A stretch of 64,000 bases of DNA from Sporolactobacillus terrae DSM 11697. GTDB lineage: Bacteria > Bacillota > Bacilli > Bacillales > Sporolactobacillaceae. The notes under the pieces were generated by a model. That model did no database searches and was not told the origin of the DNA. It saw nothing but the letters and a program-made list of their open reading frames with translations. Shown here one piece after another: positions 38,812 through 48,131 of this stretch; the first letter of the stretch is position 1; the number at the start of each line of letters is the position of its first letter. The stretch lies in assembly GCF_000648615.1 (NCBI RefSeq), contig NZ_JFZC01000089.1, positions 62,001-126,000 on the forward strand, in the 5' to 3' direction. Made by a program: the position numbers and the translations under genes.

Positions 38812-39561
38812 GTGAGAACAGCTTACTGCACGCATCCCGGCAAGATTAGATCGCATAATGAGGATAGTGTAGGCGTTTATAAGGGCGAGAACTGCTTATT
38901 AGCGGTTGTTGCAGATGGAATGGGCGGTCACGCTGCCGGAGAGGTTGCCAGCAAGATGGCTGTTGACTTGTCGGCTCAGCGATTTATGGAACATGAGGGC
39001 ACCTTTACACGTGAGGAAGCTGAAATTTGGCTGAATCATCTGGTTCGCGGCATTAATTTACGATTGTATGAACATGCAGAATCACATGACACGTGCAAAG
39101 GGATGGGCACAACCTTTGCGGCGGCCTTGTGTACGAATGAATTTATTGCTGTTTCGTCTGTTGGCGACAGCAGGATATACATATGGAAGCATTCTCAACC
39201 GCTGAAGCAGATTACTGAAGACCATACCTTTGTCAATGAATTGCTTAAAACAGGTCAAATTACTGAGGATGAAGCAGCAGGCCATCCAAAACGGAATATA
39301 TTAATGCGGTCGCTAGGGACCGAACCAACCATTGCACTAGATACGGCGATTGTAGAGTGGTCAAGTTGGTCGCATGTGCTGCTCTGTTCGGATGGTTTGT
39401 CAAATAAATTAACGGATGAACGATTAACAGAAATCATGAGTAAGTCAATGAATTTGGAGGAGAAAACGGAGATGATGGTCAGGGAAGCAAACCACGCCGG
39501 CGGCGAGGATAATATTTCAGTGATTCTCATCTCCAATGACAGAGATGGTGAAAAACAATGA
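38812..39561 (+). CDS. prpC: PP2C-type protein serine/threonine phosphatase
   Basis: Stp/PrpC phosphatase that reverses PrkC. It has 249 residues with metal-binding motifs RSHNEDSVG, VADGMGGHAAGEVAS, SVGDSRIY, LLCSDGLSNKLTDE and GGEDNISVI. GTG 38812 is chosen because AAAGAGG lies eight bases upstream. It overlaps prkC by four bases, the normal partner arrangement. Confidence 0.95.
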   Translation: MRTAYCTHPGKIRSHNEDSVGVYKGENCLLAVVADGMGGHAAGEVASKMAVDLSAQRFMEHEGTFTREEAEIWLNHLVRGINLRLYEHAESHDTCKGMGTTFAAALCTNEFIAVSSVGDSRIYIWKHSQPLKQITEDHTFVNELLKTGQITEDEAAGHPKRNILMRSLGTEPTIALDTAIVEWSSWSHVLLCSDGLSNKLTDERLTEIMSKSMNLEEKTEMMVREANHAGGEDNISVILISNDRDGEKQ

Positions 39562-41531
39562 TTGGTAAACGAGTAGGTGGACGCTATCAAATCATCTCCC
39601 GTCTGGGCGAAGGCGGGATGGCCGTAGTATACAAAGCAAAAGATTTAATTTTGGACCGCCTTGTCGCAGTTAAAACCCTTCGCCCAGAGCTGGCCGGTGA
39701 TGAAGAATTCGTGCGCCGATTCCATCGAGAAGCAGAGTCGGTTGCGAGTTTATCGCACCCCAATATTGTTGCGATCTACGATATTGGAGAGGAAGATTGT
39801 TACTATATTGTCATGGAATACATCGAGGGAATGACGCTTAAAGAGTTCATTAAAAATTATTCGCCGATTTCTATTGATGATTCCATTTATATAATGAAAC
39901 AAATTCTGCTTGCCATTGGTCATGCGCATGAGCACGGAATCGTTCATCGCGATATTAAACCGCAGAATATCTTAATCAATGAGTCAGAATCAGTAAAAGT
40001 GACTGACTTCGGCATTGCGCTTGCAGTAAGCGGAGCGACAATTACCTACACGCATTCAATTATGGGATCAGCACATTATTTGTCGCCTGAACAAGCGAAG
40101 GGTGGCACAGCGACAATTAAATCCGATATTTATGCGTTAGGAATCGTCATGTTTGAACTTTTGACCGGAAAACTTCCATTTCCAGGGGCGTCACCGGTTT
40201 CCGTCGCTTTAAAACACCTAAATTCGCCGATGCCTTATCCAAGCGACTTTCGTTCAGATATACCGCAATCCATTGAAAACGTAATGATTCGTGCGTTGGC
40301 TAAAAACCCGGATGATCGGTATGAGCAGGTCACAGAGATGCTTGACGACTTGACAACGGCACTAAATCCGGACCGTGCTAACGAGCAACGGCTAGTTATC
40401 GCTGACCCATTACCAGATAAGGAGCGCACGGAAGAAGACTTAGAAAAAACAATTAAGATGACTCCGATTAATAACAGTACGGGCGCGCTTCGAGAACAGA
40501 AAATGAAGCCTTCATCCAAAAAGACGCAGGATGAAGGAAAAAAGAAATCAGGAGCGAAGAAATGGCTGACCATTTCGGGAATACTGATTTTATTGATCAC
40601 AGCTGGACTAATTATTGGGATTACAGTCCTTCCGAAACTATTCTATGTATCCAATGTTCAGGTCCCTGATGTTACCGGACAAACTTATGGAACAGCCAAG
40701 CAAACGCTAATGAATCGGAAGCTAAAGGTGATTCGTACGGACCGTGTCAGTGAAACCATTGCATCGGGCAAGGTGATCAGTCAAAGTCCTGGGAAAGGTG
40801 TTGAGGTAAAGGAGAACACGGAAATATCGCTGACGGTAAGTAAAGGAGCTTCTAAAGTCGCGATGGATAACTATGTCGGCTACAGCAAGGAAACGGTTGA
40901 AGAAGCGCTGAAAGATGCCGGCTATAAGGATGTTGTCTGGCATGAAGAGGAGTCGACAAGCATTCCTGTTGATCAGATTATCCGTCAAAATCCTGTTAAG
41001 GGAACAAAAGTGATTCCGTCAAAAACAATTTTAGAGCTCACGTATAGCACCGGAGCACCGCAAGCAACCGTGCCGAATTTGCGGGGCAAGACCAAAGCAG
41101 AAGCCTCTGAACTCTTAGAAAACCGGGGATTAGTCGCCGACTTTTCCGAGGGGGACTATTCCGATGATGTTGCAGAAGGCCGTGTGCTTGAACAGGATCC
41201 GGATGCCGGAAGTAAGGTGAACCAGGGAGCGGAGATCAATGTTTCACTTTCTAAAGGAAGCGAATTGAAGCCTAAAGAGATCGATCAGCCAATCAAAGTG
41301 GTTTACCCAAACAGTAGCGACCAATCAGAAAACCCGTCACCGATCCGGGTACAGATCTACTATACCGATGCCAACCATACTGAATTTCCATTCATTGATG
41401 AAGAAATTACGGAAACGAAAACCTATACAATTCCGTTCACCATCAATCCGAATGAAAAAGGAAGTTACCGTGTATTAATTGATGAAAAAGAGCAAAAAAC
41501 AGGAACAGTTGACTATCCGCGATCACGTTAA
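39558..41531 (+). CDS. prkC: PASTA-domain serine/threonine protein kinase
   Basis: Membrane kinase that senses muropeptides and signals growth and spore germination. It has 657 residues. The kinase domain (about 10-275) has GEGGMAVVYKAKD, the VHRDIKPQNIL catalytic loop and a DFG segment. A single membrane helix lies at about 335-357. Three PASTA repeats span about 360-565 (each with a VP..G-type start), followed by a C-terminal extracellular domain. The start overlaps prpC, and rsgA follows at once. Confidence 0.97.
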   Translation: MIGKRVGGRYQIISRLGEGGMAVVYKAKDLILDRLVAVKTLRPELAGDEEFVRRFHREAESVASLSHPNIVAIYDIGEEDCYYIVMEYIEGMTLKEFIKNYSPISIDDSIYIMKQILLAIGHAHEHGIVHRDIKPQNILINESESVKVTDFGIALAVSGATITYTHSIMGSAHYLSPEQAKGGTATIKSDIYALGIVMFELLTGKLPFPGASPVSVALKHLNSPMPYPSDFRSDIPQSIENVMIRALAKNPDDRYEQVTEMLDDLTTALNPDRANEQRLVIADPLPDKERTEEDLEKTIKMTPINNSTGALREQKMKPSSKKTQDEGKKKSGAKKWLTISGILILLITAGLIIGITVLPKLFYVSNVQVPDVTGQTYGTAKQTLMNRKLKVIRTDRVSETIASGKVISQSPGKGVEVKENTEISLTVSKGASKVAMDNYVGYSKETVEEALKDAGYKDVVWHEEESTSIPVDQIIRQNPVKGTKVIPSKTILELTYSTGAPQATVPNLRGKTKAEASELLENRGLVADFSEGDYSDDVAEGRVLEQDPDAGSKVNQGAEINVSLSKGSELKPKEIDQPIKVVYPNSSDQSENPSPIRVQIYYTDANHTEFPFIDEEITETKTYTIPFTINPNEKGSYRVLIDEKEQKTGTVDYPRSR

Positions 41532-41563
41532 TGGGGCGTAAGCGAAAAGTTAGGAGATTACCG

Positions 41564-42454
41564 ATGCCTGAAGGAATAATCTATAAAGCCTTAAGCGGTT
41601 TTTATTACATTAAGAATGGAGATCAGGATATTCAATGCCGAGCACGCGGCATTTTCAGAAAACGAAGGGTTAGTCCGCTTGTTGGCGATCGCGTTACGTA
41701 TGAGGCAGAGAAGCCGACCGATGGCTACATTTTATCGATCCAGACACGAAAAAATGCATTGAAACGACCGCCAATTGCTAATATTGATCAAGCCATTCTT
41801 GTCTTTTCAGTAATGGAACCGTCTTTTGACTGTCAGCTGCTCGACCGATTTCTCGTTACTATGGAAGCACATGCAATTCATTCGCTGATCTGTTTTACAA
41901 AAAAGGATCTGTTATCCGCGAATGATTTATCCAAGTTCAAGGCGCAGATAAATCGATATGAACGTATCGGGTATCCTGTTTTTTTTATCTCAAGTGTCAC
42001 TAATGAAGGAATTTCCGAGGTGAAGAAACAAATGGCTCAGCGAATCAGTGTGGTCACCGGACAATCCGGTGTCGGGAAATCAACGCTGCTCAATCATCTT
42101 AATTCCTCCTTAAACATTGAAACCCAATCGATTTCACAAGCTTTGGGCAGGGGAAAGCATACGACACGTCATACTGAATTAATTCCAATTGCAGAAAACG
42201 GCTACATTGCCGATACACCGGGATTCAGTTCCCTTGAAATTCCAGAGATTGCATCCGTTGATTTGGAAAACTACTTTCCAGAATTTTCCGCTTACCGGGA
42301 CGGCTGCCGTTTTAGAGGCTGCACCCATTTGGCGGAACCGAATTGCCGCGTGAAAGAAGCTGTTTCTGCGGGAGAAATCGATCAAACACGCTATGCGCAT
42401 TACGGTGTATTTTTTCAGGAACTTAAAGAGCGTGAGCGAAAGAAATATCAATAA
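41564..42454 (+). CDS. rsgA: Ribosome small-subunit biogenesis GTPase RsgA
   Basis: Circularly permuted GTPase of 30S maturation. It has 296 residues: an N-terminal OB fold, then GTPase motifs in permuted order (FTKKDL before GQSGVGKSTLLN, then GRGKHTTRH and DTPGFSS) and a zinc site CRFRGCTHLAEPNCRV. I chose ATG 41564, since TTAGGAGA lies six bases upstream and the product begins MPEG as in B. subtilis; an ATG at 41531 overlaps the prkC stop without a site. The rpe gene usually next is missing. Confidence 0.96.
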   Translation: MPEGIIYKALSGFYYIKNGDQDIQCRARGIFRKRRVSPLVGDRVTYEAEKPTDGYILSIQTRKNALKRPPIANIDQAILVFSVMEPSFDCQLLDRFLVTMEAHAIHSLICFTKKDLLSANDLSKFKAQINRYERIGYPVFFISSVTNEGISEVKKQMAQRISVVTGQSGVGKSTLLNHLNSSLNIETQSISQALGRGKHTTRHTELIPIAENGYIADTPGFSSLEIPEIASVDLENYFPEFSAYRDGCRFRGCTHLAEPNCRVKEAVSAGEIDQTRYAHYGVFFQELKERERKKYQ

Positions 42455-42498
42455 TTCTTCGTTTTTTTTGAATTTGCGATAAGGAGATGCAGACACGT

Positions 42499-43140
42499 AT
42501 GAAACTAGCAATTGTTGCTGGCGGACCGGATGTGTTAGTACCCGATTTACGTGCACCGGAATATTCGGATTATGATTGGATTGGTGCGGACCATGGGACG
42601 ATCGTCTTATTAAGGCAGAAAATCAAACCGATGATTGCATTCGGTGATTTTGATTCACTCAGTGACGAGGAGCGGGAGGAAGTCAATGGACAACACGTGC
42701 TGCTTGTCTCCTATGCTCCGGAAAAAGACAAGACGGATCTCGAGCTGGCGCTTGATTGGGCATTAAACCGAAAGCCTGAGCACTGTTTAATCTTCGGTGC
42801 GACGGGCGGACGAATGGATCATACACTGGCAAGCGTGCAATTATTGATGAAGGCGGTCAGTCAATCGGTTGATGTGGCGATTGTCGATAAGAACAACAGA
42901 ATCACATTATTGACTCCGGGCACATACCCTATAAGGAGCAATTCATCATATCGTTATCTTTCATTTCTTGCGCTGACTGAAAAAGTTGTGGGGCTGACAT
43001 TGTCCGGTTTAAAGTATCCGCTTCAAGATGCTGTACTTCCTTTGGGATCAAGCCGATGCATCAGCAATGAGACCGAAGAAGATTCGTTTACCGTTTCCTT
43101 TTCGAAAGGCTGTCTGCTGATGATGCAATGTCGCGATTAG
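42499..43140 (+). CDS. thiN: Thiamine pyrophosphokinase
   Basis: Makes thiamine diphosphate from thiamine and ATP. It has 213 residues with N-terminal IVAGGPDVLVPDLR, DWIGADHGTIVLLR, IAFGDFDSL, DKTDLELALDWAL and IFGATGGRMDHTLA, the family set. ATG 42499 is 12 bases after AAGGAG; an in-frame ATG at 42487 overlaps that site. It follows rsgA directly because rpe is absent. Confidence 0.94.
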   Translation: MKLAIVAGGPDVLVPDLRAPEYSDYDWIGADHGTIVLLRQKIKPMIAFGDFDSLSDEEREEVNGQHVLLVSYAPEKDKTDLELALDWALNRKPEHCLIFGATGGRMDHTLASVQLLMKAVSQSVDVAIVDKNNRITLLTPGTYPIRSNSSYRYLSFLALTEKVVGLTLSGLKYPLQDAVLPLGSSRCISNETEEDSFTVSFSKGCLLMMQCRD

Positions 43141-43240
43141 AAGAGCTGCCGGAGCCGGGCATACTTTTTCTCATCCACTCATATAGTTTAGAAGCACGTG
43201 ATTATGGATGTCGGCGCATGAGACAAGGAGGAGCAGTGCA

Positions 43241-43321
43241 ATGAAATTTTATACGATTAAGCTGCCAAGATTCTTAGCGAGTATTGTGAGAGCCCTCCTC
43301 GGTTCTTTTAAGAAGGGATAA
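43241..43321 (+). CDS. spoVM: Stage V sporulation protein SpoVM
   Basis: A 26-residue amphipathic peptide, MKFYTIKLPRFLASIVRALL followed by GSFKKG, matching the known SpoVM length and pattern (the conserved Pro9 and helix). SpoVM reads forespore-membrane curvature, anchors SpoIVA and so starts coat assembly. AAGGAGGAG lies eight bases before the ATG. It sits in its classic place between thiN and rpmB. It is too short for ordinary gene finders. A terminator starts 15 bases downstream. Confidence 0.95.
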   Translation: MKFYTIKLPRFLASIVRALLGSFKKG

Positions 43322-43335
43322 TCGGCTCGCAGAGC

Positions 43336-43370
43336 AAAAAAAGACATCTCAAACGAGGTGTCTTTTTTTG
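43336..43370 (+). terminator. Terminator after spoVM
   Basis: AAAAAAGACATCTC pairs with GAGGTGTCTTTTTTT (one mismatch) around an AAAC loop. Confidence 0.88.
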
Positions 43371-43383
43371 CTAAAGCAACTAG

Positions 43384-43423
43384 TCAAAAGAGCCGAATGC
43401 TATAAAAGATTCGGCTCTTTTGA
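43384..43423 (-). terminator. Hairpin downstream of rpmB
   Basis: A perfect 15-bp stem, TCAAAAGAGCCGAAT (43384-43398) with ATTCGGCTCTTTTGA (43409-43423). It lies between the convergent spoVM and rpmB transcripts. On the minus strand it would end the rpmB mRNA; the T run is inside the stem. Confidence 0.6.
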
Positions 43424-43450
43424 CGATCATCAATGCATTATTGTTACAGA

Positions 43451-43639
43451 TTAAGCACGTTCAACTTTGCCTGATTTAAGCGCTTTTGTCGAAACATAAA
43501 CTCGTTTTGGTTTTCCGTCAACCAAGATACGTACTTTTTGCAAGTTCGCTTTAAATGTTCTCTTCGATTTATTTTCAGCAAATGAACGGTTTTGACCAAA
43601 CTTCGTTGTTTTGCCGGTTACAAAGCATCGACGTCCCAT
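43451..43639 (-). CDS. rpmB: 50S ribosomal protein L28
   Basis: A 62-residue L28. [20 protein letters not shown] and the [19 protein letters not shown] segment, ending LKSGKVERA, match the family, with GKVERA the usual end. ATG 43639 follows AAGGAGGT. The first zinc-type Cys pair is partly absent, as in the B. subtilis protein (a single Cys near residue 5). It is transcribed against spoVM as in B. subtilis. Confidence 0.95.
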   Translation of the reverse strand: MGRRCFVTGKTTKFGQNRSFAENKSKRTFKANLQKVRILVDGKPKRVYVSTKALKSGKVERA

Positions 43640-43685
43640 TAATATGACCTCCTTGACCATAGCAATTCAATAAAGCAATAACTCT

Positions 43686-43714
43686 ATACTAACACGATCG
43701 CAGATGTCACGCAA
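43686..43714 (-). promoter_or_regulatory. Sigma-A promoter of rpmB
   Basis: On the minus strand TTGCGT (43709-43714) and TAGTAT (43686-43691) with a 17-base spacer, upstream of rpmB. Confidence 0.5.
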
Positions 43715-43766
43715 CTGAATCTGTCCGCTTGTTTTCGATGACAAGCGGGGGACTTGGGACCTTTGC

Positions 43767-43795
43767 TTTAAAATTTGTCTGGGCTAGTGTAAAAT
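43767..43795 (+). promoter_or_regulatory. Predicted promoter of yloU-sdaAB-sdaAA-recG
   Basis: TTTAAA (43767-43772) and TAAAAT (43790-43795) with a 17-base spacer, about 95 bases before yloU. Confidence 0.4.
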
Positions 43796-43889
43796 AACGT
43801 TAAGTAAAATCGGTTTGTGGATGAAACGCACCAATCACGGTGGACCGACGCATTTGTTTTAGTGCAAAATGAATTTGGAGGCAGCATAT

Positions 43890-44288
43890 ATGAGTGTTTC
43901 AATAACAAATAACTACGGCCAGATCGACATTTCGCTTGATGTCATTTCAAAAATTGTCGGCGGCGCAGCAATGGATTGCTATGGTATTGTTGGTATGGCA
44001 TCAAAGAACCAATTGAAAGATGGTTTTACAGAACTGTTAAAAAAAGATAATTTAAGCCGCGGGATTGTTGTCCGTTTTGACGAGGAACAGAACTTATTAA
44101 TTGATATGTTCATTATTGTTAGTTACGGAACGCGAATTTCAGAGGTGGCGGGCAATGTTCAGACGAAAGTAAAGGAAAGTTTGAACGAGATGCTCGGCCT
44201 CAATGCCGCCTCCATCAACATCTTCGTTCAAGGGGTTCGACTGGTTGAGAAGCAAGAACAGTCAGAGAATCAGACTTTGCAAGCATGA
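43890..44288 (+). CDS. yloU: Asp23/Gls24-family envelope stress protein YloU
   Basis: A 132-residue Asp23-family protein. SITNNYGQIDISLDVISKIVGGAAMDCYGIVGMA and a C-terminal NIFVQGVRLVE are typical. These proteins sit at the inner membrane face and respond to envelope stress; the exact role is unknown. ATG 43890 follows TTGGAGG eight bases before. The fatty-acid kinase-like yloV that usually follows is absent; sdaAB follows instead. Confidence 0.9.
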   Translation: MSVSITNNYGQIDISLDVISKIVGGAAMDCYGIVGMASKNQLKDGFTELLKKDNLSRGIVVRFDEEQNLLIDMFIIVSYGTRISEVAGNVQTKVKESLNEMLGLNAASINIFVQGVRLVEKQEQSENQTLQA

Positions 44289-44303
44289 GGAGCGTCAAAT
44301 AAG

Positions 44304-44966
44304 ATGAACTATCGAAGTGTTTTTGATATTATCGGACCTGTAATGGTGGGACCATCAAGCTCCCATACTGCGGGCGCTGCAAAAATAGGGCGAGTTGCTA
44401 GAAAGCTGCTTGGCACGGTACCCATTAAAGCAGCGGTGACCCTTTATGGATCTTTTGCTGAAACTTATCAAGGACATGGAACGGATGTGGCGATTGCGGC
44501 CGGTCTGCTCGACTTTGATGAGCGTAACCCAAACCTTCCTGATTCATTAAGCATTGCTGAGAAACAGGGCATGCAGATTACATTTACAGCAGATAAGCAA
44601 ACCCCTGTTGACCATCCGAATACAGTGCGCATCTCATTGACTGATGGCAGTGAAATGATGGAGATCGTCGGGGTATCAATTGGCGGCGGAAAAATAGAAA
44701 TAAATGAAGTGAACGGTTTTTCCGTTTCCCTGTCCGGGAGCAATCCGGCGCTGCTTGTCCTGCATCATGACCGTTACGGTGCTGTAGCTGAAGTTGCTGG
44801 AATGATCGCAACCTATGAAATGAATATCTCTTATATGCAGGTGTCACGGAAACAAAAAGGAAGTTTAGCACTCATGGTGATTCAAACGGATGAAGAAATC
44901 GGGGATGATTTAGTTACCGGGGTTTCGCATCTTCCCAATATATTGAATGTTGCTGTTTTAACTTGA
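44304..44966 (+). CDS. sdaAB: L-serine dehydratase, beta subunit
   Basis: Beta chain of the iron-sulfur L-serine deaminase, which makes pyruvate and ammonia. It has 220 residues with SVFDIIGPVMVGPSSSHTAGA at the start and a C-terminal ACT domain after residue 145 (LVLHHDRYGAVAEVAGMIA). The ATG follows GAGGAGCG. Paired with sdaAA after 33 bases. Confidence 0.95.
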   Translation: MNYRSVFDIIGPVMVGPSSSHTAGAAKIGRVARKLLGTVPIKAAVTLYGSFAETYQGHGTDVAIAAGLLDFDERNPNLPDSLSIAEKQGMQITFTADKQTPVDHPNTVRISLTDGSEMMEIVGVSIGGGKIEINEVNGFSVSLSGSNPALLVLHHDRYGAVAEVAGMIATYEMNISYMQVSRKQKGSLALMVIQTDEEIGDDLVTGVSHLPNILNVAVLT

Positions 44967-44999
44967 TCATGAGTTGTATCGGGAGGGGGAGATGTTTCA

Positions 45000-45899
45000 A
45001 TGTTTCAAACGGTCGAAGAACTAGTAAAAGAGGCAAACAGTCAAAATTTGCCTTTATCTGAAGTGATGATTCAAACGGAGATTGAAACAACCGGTAAAAA
45101 TCGTGCGGAAATTATCGAAAAAATGTCCAGTCAGTTAACCGTTATGGAAAAAGCAGTTCAGAGAGGGCTGCATGAAGAAATCAAGTCACGCTCCGGTTTA
45201 TCCGGAGGTGATGCACGACTCTTGAAACACTATATCGAGCACAATGAGTCGTTATCCGGATCGGTTGTACTGGATGCCGTGAGCAAAGCGATGGCGACCA
45301 ATGAAGTCAATGCAGCCATGGGAACAATTTGTGCAACACCTACGGCGGGTTCGGCCGGCGTTGTACCGGGCGTTCTGTTTGGTCTGCAGCCTAAACTAAA
45401 TCCGACGAGAGATCAAATGATCGCTTTTTTATTTACGGCGGGGGCGTTTGGTTTTGTTGTCGCAAATAATGCGTCCATTTCCGGTGCGGCCGGCGGTTGT
45501 CAGGCAGAAGTCGGATCGGCAACAGGCATGGCTGCTGCAGCGGCGGTCGAAATGGCTGGCGGAACTGCGGAACAATCCGCCCATGCAATGGCAATTGCAT
45601 TAGGCAATCTGCTTGGACTGATTTGCGATCCGGTTGCTGGATTGGTCGAAGCACCTTGTGTGAAACGTAATGCAATCGGTGCGTCTAGTGCCCTTGTTGC
45701 CGCTGACCTGGCACTTGCTGGAATTAAAAGCGTGATTCCTTGTGATGAAGTGATTGATGCGATGTACCGGGTGGGTCGAATGATGCCTACCGCTTTGAGA
45801 GAGACGGCGCTAGGAGGACTTGCCGACACCAAGACCGGCCGTGCTCTGAAAGAACGAATTTTCGGGATCAATGCCAAGCGGTCTGTGCCAAAAGAATAA
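45000..45899 (+). CDS. sdaAA: L-serine dehydratase, alpha subunit
   Basis: Catalytic chain holding the oxygen-sensitive 4Fe-4S cluster. It has 299 residues with cysteine motifs TICATPTAGSAG, GGCQAEVGSATGMAA and LICDPVAGLVEAPCVKRNA. ATG 45000 follows GGGAGGGGGA. The stop overlaps the start of recG. Confidence 0.96.
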   Translation: MFQTVEELVKEANSQNLPLSEVMIQTEIETTGKNRAEIIEKMSSQLTVMEKAVQRGLHEEIKSRSGLSGGDARLLKHYIEHNESLSGSVVLDAVSKAMATNEVNAAMGTICATPTAGSAGVVPGVLFGLQPKLNPTRDQMIAFLFTAGAFGFVVANNASISGAAGGCQAEVGSATGMAAAAAVEMAGGTAEQSAHAMAIALGNLLGLICDPVAGLVEAPCVKRNAIGASSALVAADLALAGIKSVIPCDEVIDAMYRVGRMMPTALRETALGGLADTKTGRALKERIFGINAKRSVPKE

Positions 45900-47947
45900 T
45901 GAAAGCGATGCGTTCTAAATGTCCAATTACAGAGCTTCGCGGTGTCGGGGCGCGGCTGGCGGAAGAACTGGAACAACTCGGAATCAGAACCGTTGACGAT
46001 CTTTTTAATTATTATCCCTATCGCTATGACAATTATGAAATCAAAGATCTTGCTGAAGTTCAAGATCAGGAGCAAACCACGGTCTTAGGAAAAGTGCAGA
46101 GCAACCCGCTGCTCAATTATTACGGGAAGAAAAAGTCTCGATTGAGCGTTCGTGTCTTGACCGGGCGCTATTTGATATCGGTAATCGTGTTCAATCGGCC
46201 TTATCTGAAACGAATGTTATCGATCGGCGATCAGGTAACAATTACTGGTAAATGGGAGCGCAATCGTGCAACACTGACTGCAACTGATTTTCACAAAGGT
46301 GAACCTGATCAAAACGCCCAATGGGCTCCGGTTTATCCGGTAAAAGCAGGGGTTTCTGTTAAACGCATCCGTACATTAGTGAGACAGGCATTTAAACAAT
46401 TTCCAGACCTCATAGAGGAAAATCTCCCGGCTTCACTGCGCGCAGCCTATAAATTAGCAGGAAAAGCGCAGGCGGTCCATACAATCCACTTTCCCGAGGA
46501 TCAGCAGCATTTACATCAGGCGCGAAGACGACTTGTCTATGAGGAATTTCTCAGCTATCAATTGAAATTGAAAGCCTACAAACGGATAAAGCGAGCTTCA
46601 GAAACAGGAATTACATTTTCTATCGATTCAAAACGGTTGCAGGCATTCATAACGTCTCTGCCTTTTCCCTTAACGCAAGCGCAAGATAAGGTGCTGTCTG
46701 AAATACTGCACGATATGGCCCATGCTGCGCCGATGAATCGTTTGCTTCAAGGTGACGTTGGATCAGGGAAAACGGTTGTTGCTGCCATAGCGCTCTACGC
46801 GGCGGTATGTGCCGGATATCAGGGCGCTTTAATGGCGCCAACTGAAATACTTGCGGAGCAGCACACGGAAACACTGCGTGAACTGTTCCGTCCCTTTTCC
46901 ATTTCTGTTGGTCTTCTGACTGGGAGCGTTCGCGGGAAAAAGAGACGGGAACTGCTTGAACAGACGCGCTCGGGAACGGTTCAAGTTCTGATTGGCACCC
47001 ATGCCTTGATCCAGCCGGAGGTTCAGTTTCATCAGTTGGGACTTGTAATCACTGATGAGCAGCATCGATTCGGCGTGGGCCAGCGAGGGGCTTTGCGGCT
47101 TAAAGGCAAAGAGCCGGATATTCTCTATATGACTGCAACCCCAATTCCTCGTACGCTTGCCTTGTCGGTATTTGGCGACATGGATGTTTCGACCATCGAT
47201 CAATTGCCTGGCGGGAGAAAAGCAATTAAAACGTACTGGGTCCAAGACAATGCGATGGACCGAGTGATTCGTTTTATGAAACACGAGCTCGATCAAGGCA
47301 GACAAGCCTATGTGATTTGCCCATTAATCGAGGAGTCAGAGCAGCTCGATGTACAGAATGCACTCGATGTACATGGGTATCTGACTCAGGCACTGCCTGA
47401 TTATTCGGTTGCCTTAATGCATGGAAAACTGACTCCTGAAGAAAAGGATCAAGTGATGGAAGCGTTTAAAGAGCATCGAGCGCAAGTTCTTGTATCAACA
47501 ACTGTTGTTGAGGTCGGTGTCAACGTTCCAAATGCGTCACTTATGATCATTTATGATGCAGACCGTTTTGGCCTATCGCAGCTGCACCAGCTGCGCGGGC
47601 GCGTGGGACGGGGGAGCGCACAGTCTTATTGTGTTCTGCTTGCAGATGCTAAATCTGAGACGAGTAGAGAAAAGATGCGCATGATGACCGAGACAACGGA
47701 TGGATTTAAGCTTTCCGGCTATGACTTGAAGCTGCGCGGTCCAGGAGATTTTTTTGGAACAAAGCAAAGCGGCGTGCCATCCTTTAAACTTGCGGATCTC
47801 GTACATGACTATCGAACGTTGAGTGCGGCACGAGATGATGCGGCCCGGTTGGTTCATTCTGAAGCTTTTTGGAAGTCGGACACCTTTCGTTTGCTGCGCG
47901 AGCCACTCATAAAAATGGGCCTCGGGGAATCCAGTCATTTAGATTAA
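45899..47947 (+). CDS. recG: ATP-dependent DNA helicase RecG
   Basis: Branch-migrating helicase acting on stalled forks and Holliday junctions. It has 682 residues, identical to B. subtilis. The N-terminal wedge (OB) domain spans about 60-150; Walker A is LLQGDVGSGKTVVAAIAL near residue 280. DEQHRFGVGQR, the ATPIPRTLALSVFGD segment and the TRG-type LRGPGDFFGTKQSG are present. The ATG overlaps the sdaAA stop (TAATG). Confidence 0.97.
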   Translation: MKAMRSKCPITELRGVGARLAEELEQLGIRTVDDLFNYYPYRYDNYEIKDLAEVQDQEQTTVLGKVQSNPLLNYYGKKKSRLSVRVLTGRYLISVIVFNRPYLKRMLSIGDQVTITGKWERNRATLTATDFHKGEPDQNAQWAPVYPVKAGVSVKRIRTLVRQAFKQFPDLIEENLPASLRAAYKLAGKAQAVHTIHFPEDQQHLHQARRRLVYEEFLSYQLKLKAYKRIKRASETGITFSIDSKRLQAFITSLPFPLTQAQDKVLSEILHDMAHAAPMNRLLQGDVGSGKTVVAAIALYAAVCAGYQGALMAPTEILAEQHTETLRELFRPFSISVGLLTGSVRGKKRRELLEQTRSGTVQVLIGTHALIQPEVQFHQLGLVITDEQHRFGVGQRGALRLKGKEPDILYMTATPIPRTLALSVFGDMDVSTIDQLPGGRKAIKTYWVQDNAMDRVIRFMKHELDQGRQAYVICPLIEESEQLDVQNALDVHGYLTQALPDYSVALMHGKLTPEEKDQVMEAFKEHRAQVLVSTTVVEVGVNVPNASLMIIYDADRFGLSQLHQLRGRVGRGSAQSYCVLLADAKSETSREKMRMMTETTDGFKLSGYDLKLRGPGDFFGTKQSGVPSFKLADLVHDYRTLSAARDDAARLVHSEAFWKSDTFRLLREPLIKMGLGESSHLD

Positions 47948-48066
47948 GCCTATCCGTAGATTTTTTACGTTCCAGTTAAATCTCTGCTTGCGAAAGTAAA
48001 GTGGAAAAGCTTTTTAGAATCACGACGGATCAATAAAATGCCCGGTAAAAATGAAACCAATAGAGG

Positions 48067-48126
48067 AAGCGTATCGTATAGTTGATAGATTTTCTTGTTT
48101 ACTGGAAATCTGTCACCGGTACGCTT
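48067..48126 (+). repeat. Long imperfect hairpin between recG and fapR
   Basis: The outer arms AAGCGTA (48067-48073) and TACGCTT (48120-48126) and inner arms GATAGATTT (48084-48092) and AAATCTGTC (48106-48114, one G-T) form a nested structure. No T run follows. It lies just upstream of the fapR promoter and might end recG transcripts or be a small dispersed element. Confidence 0.45.
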
Positions 48127-48131
48127 GTTAT

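Noticed and set aside
45500-46075. A 191-codon minus-strand frame across the sdaAA-recG junction
   Set aside because: It is opposite two well-supported genes, with no ribosome site and low-complexity Ala/Ser content.
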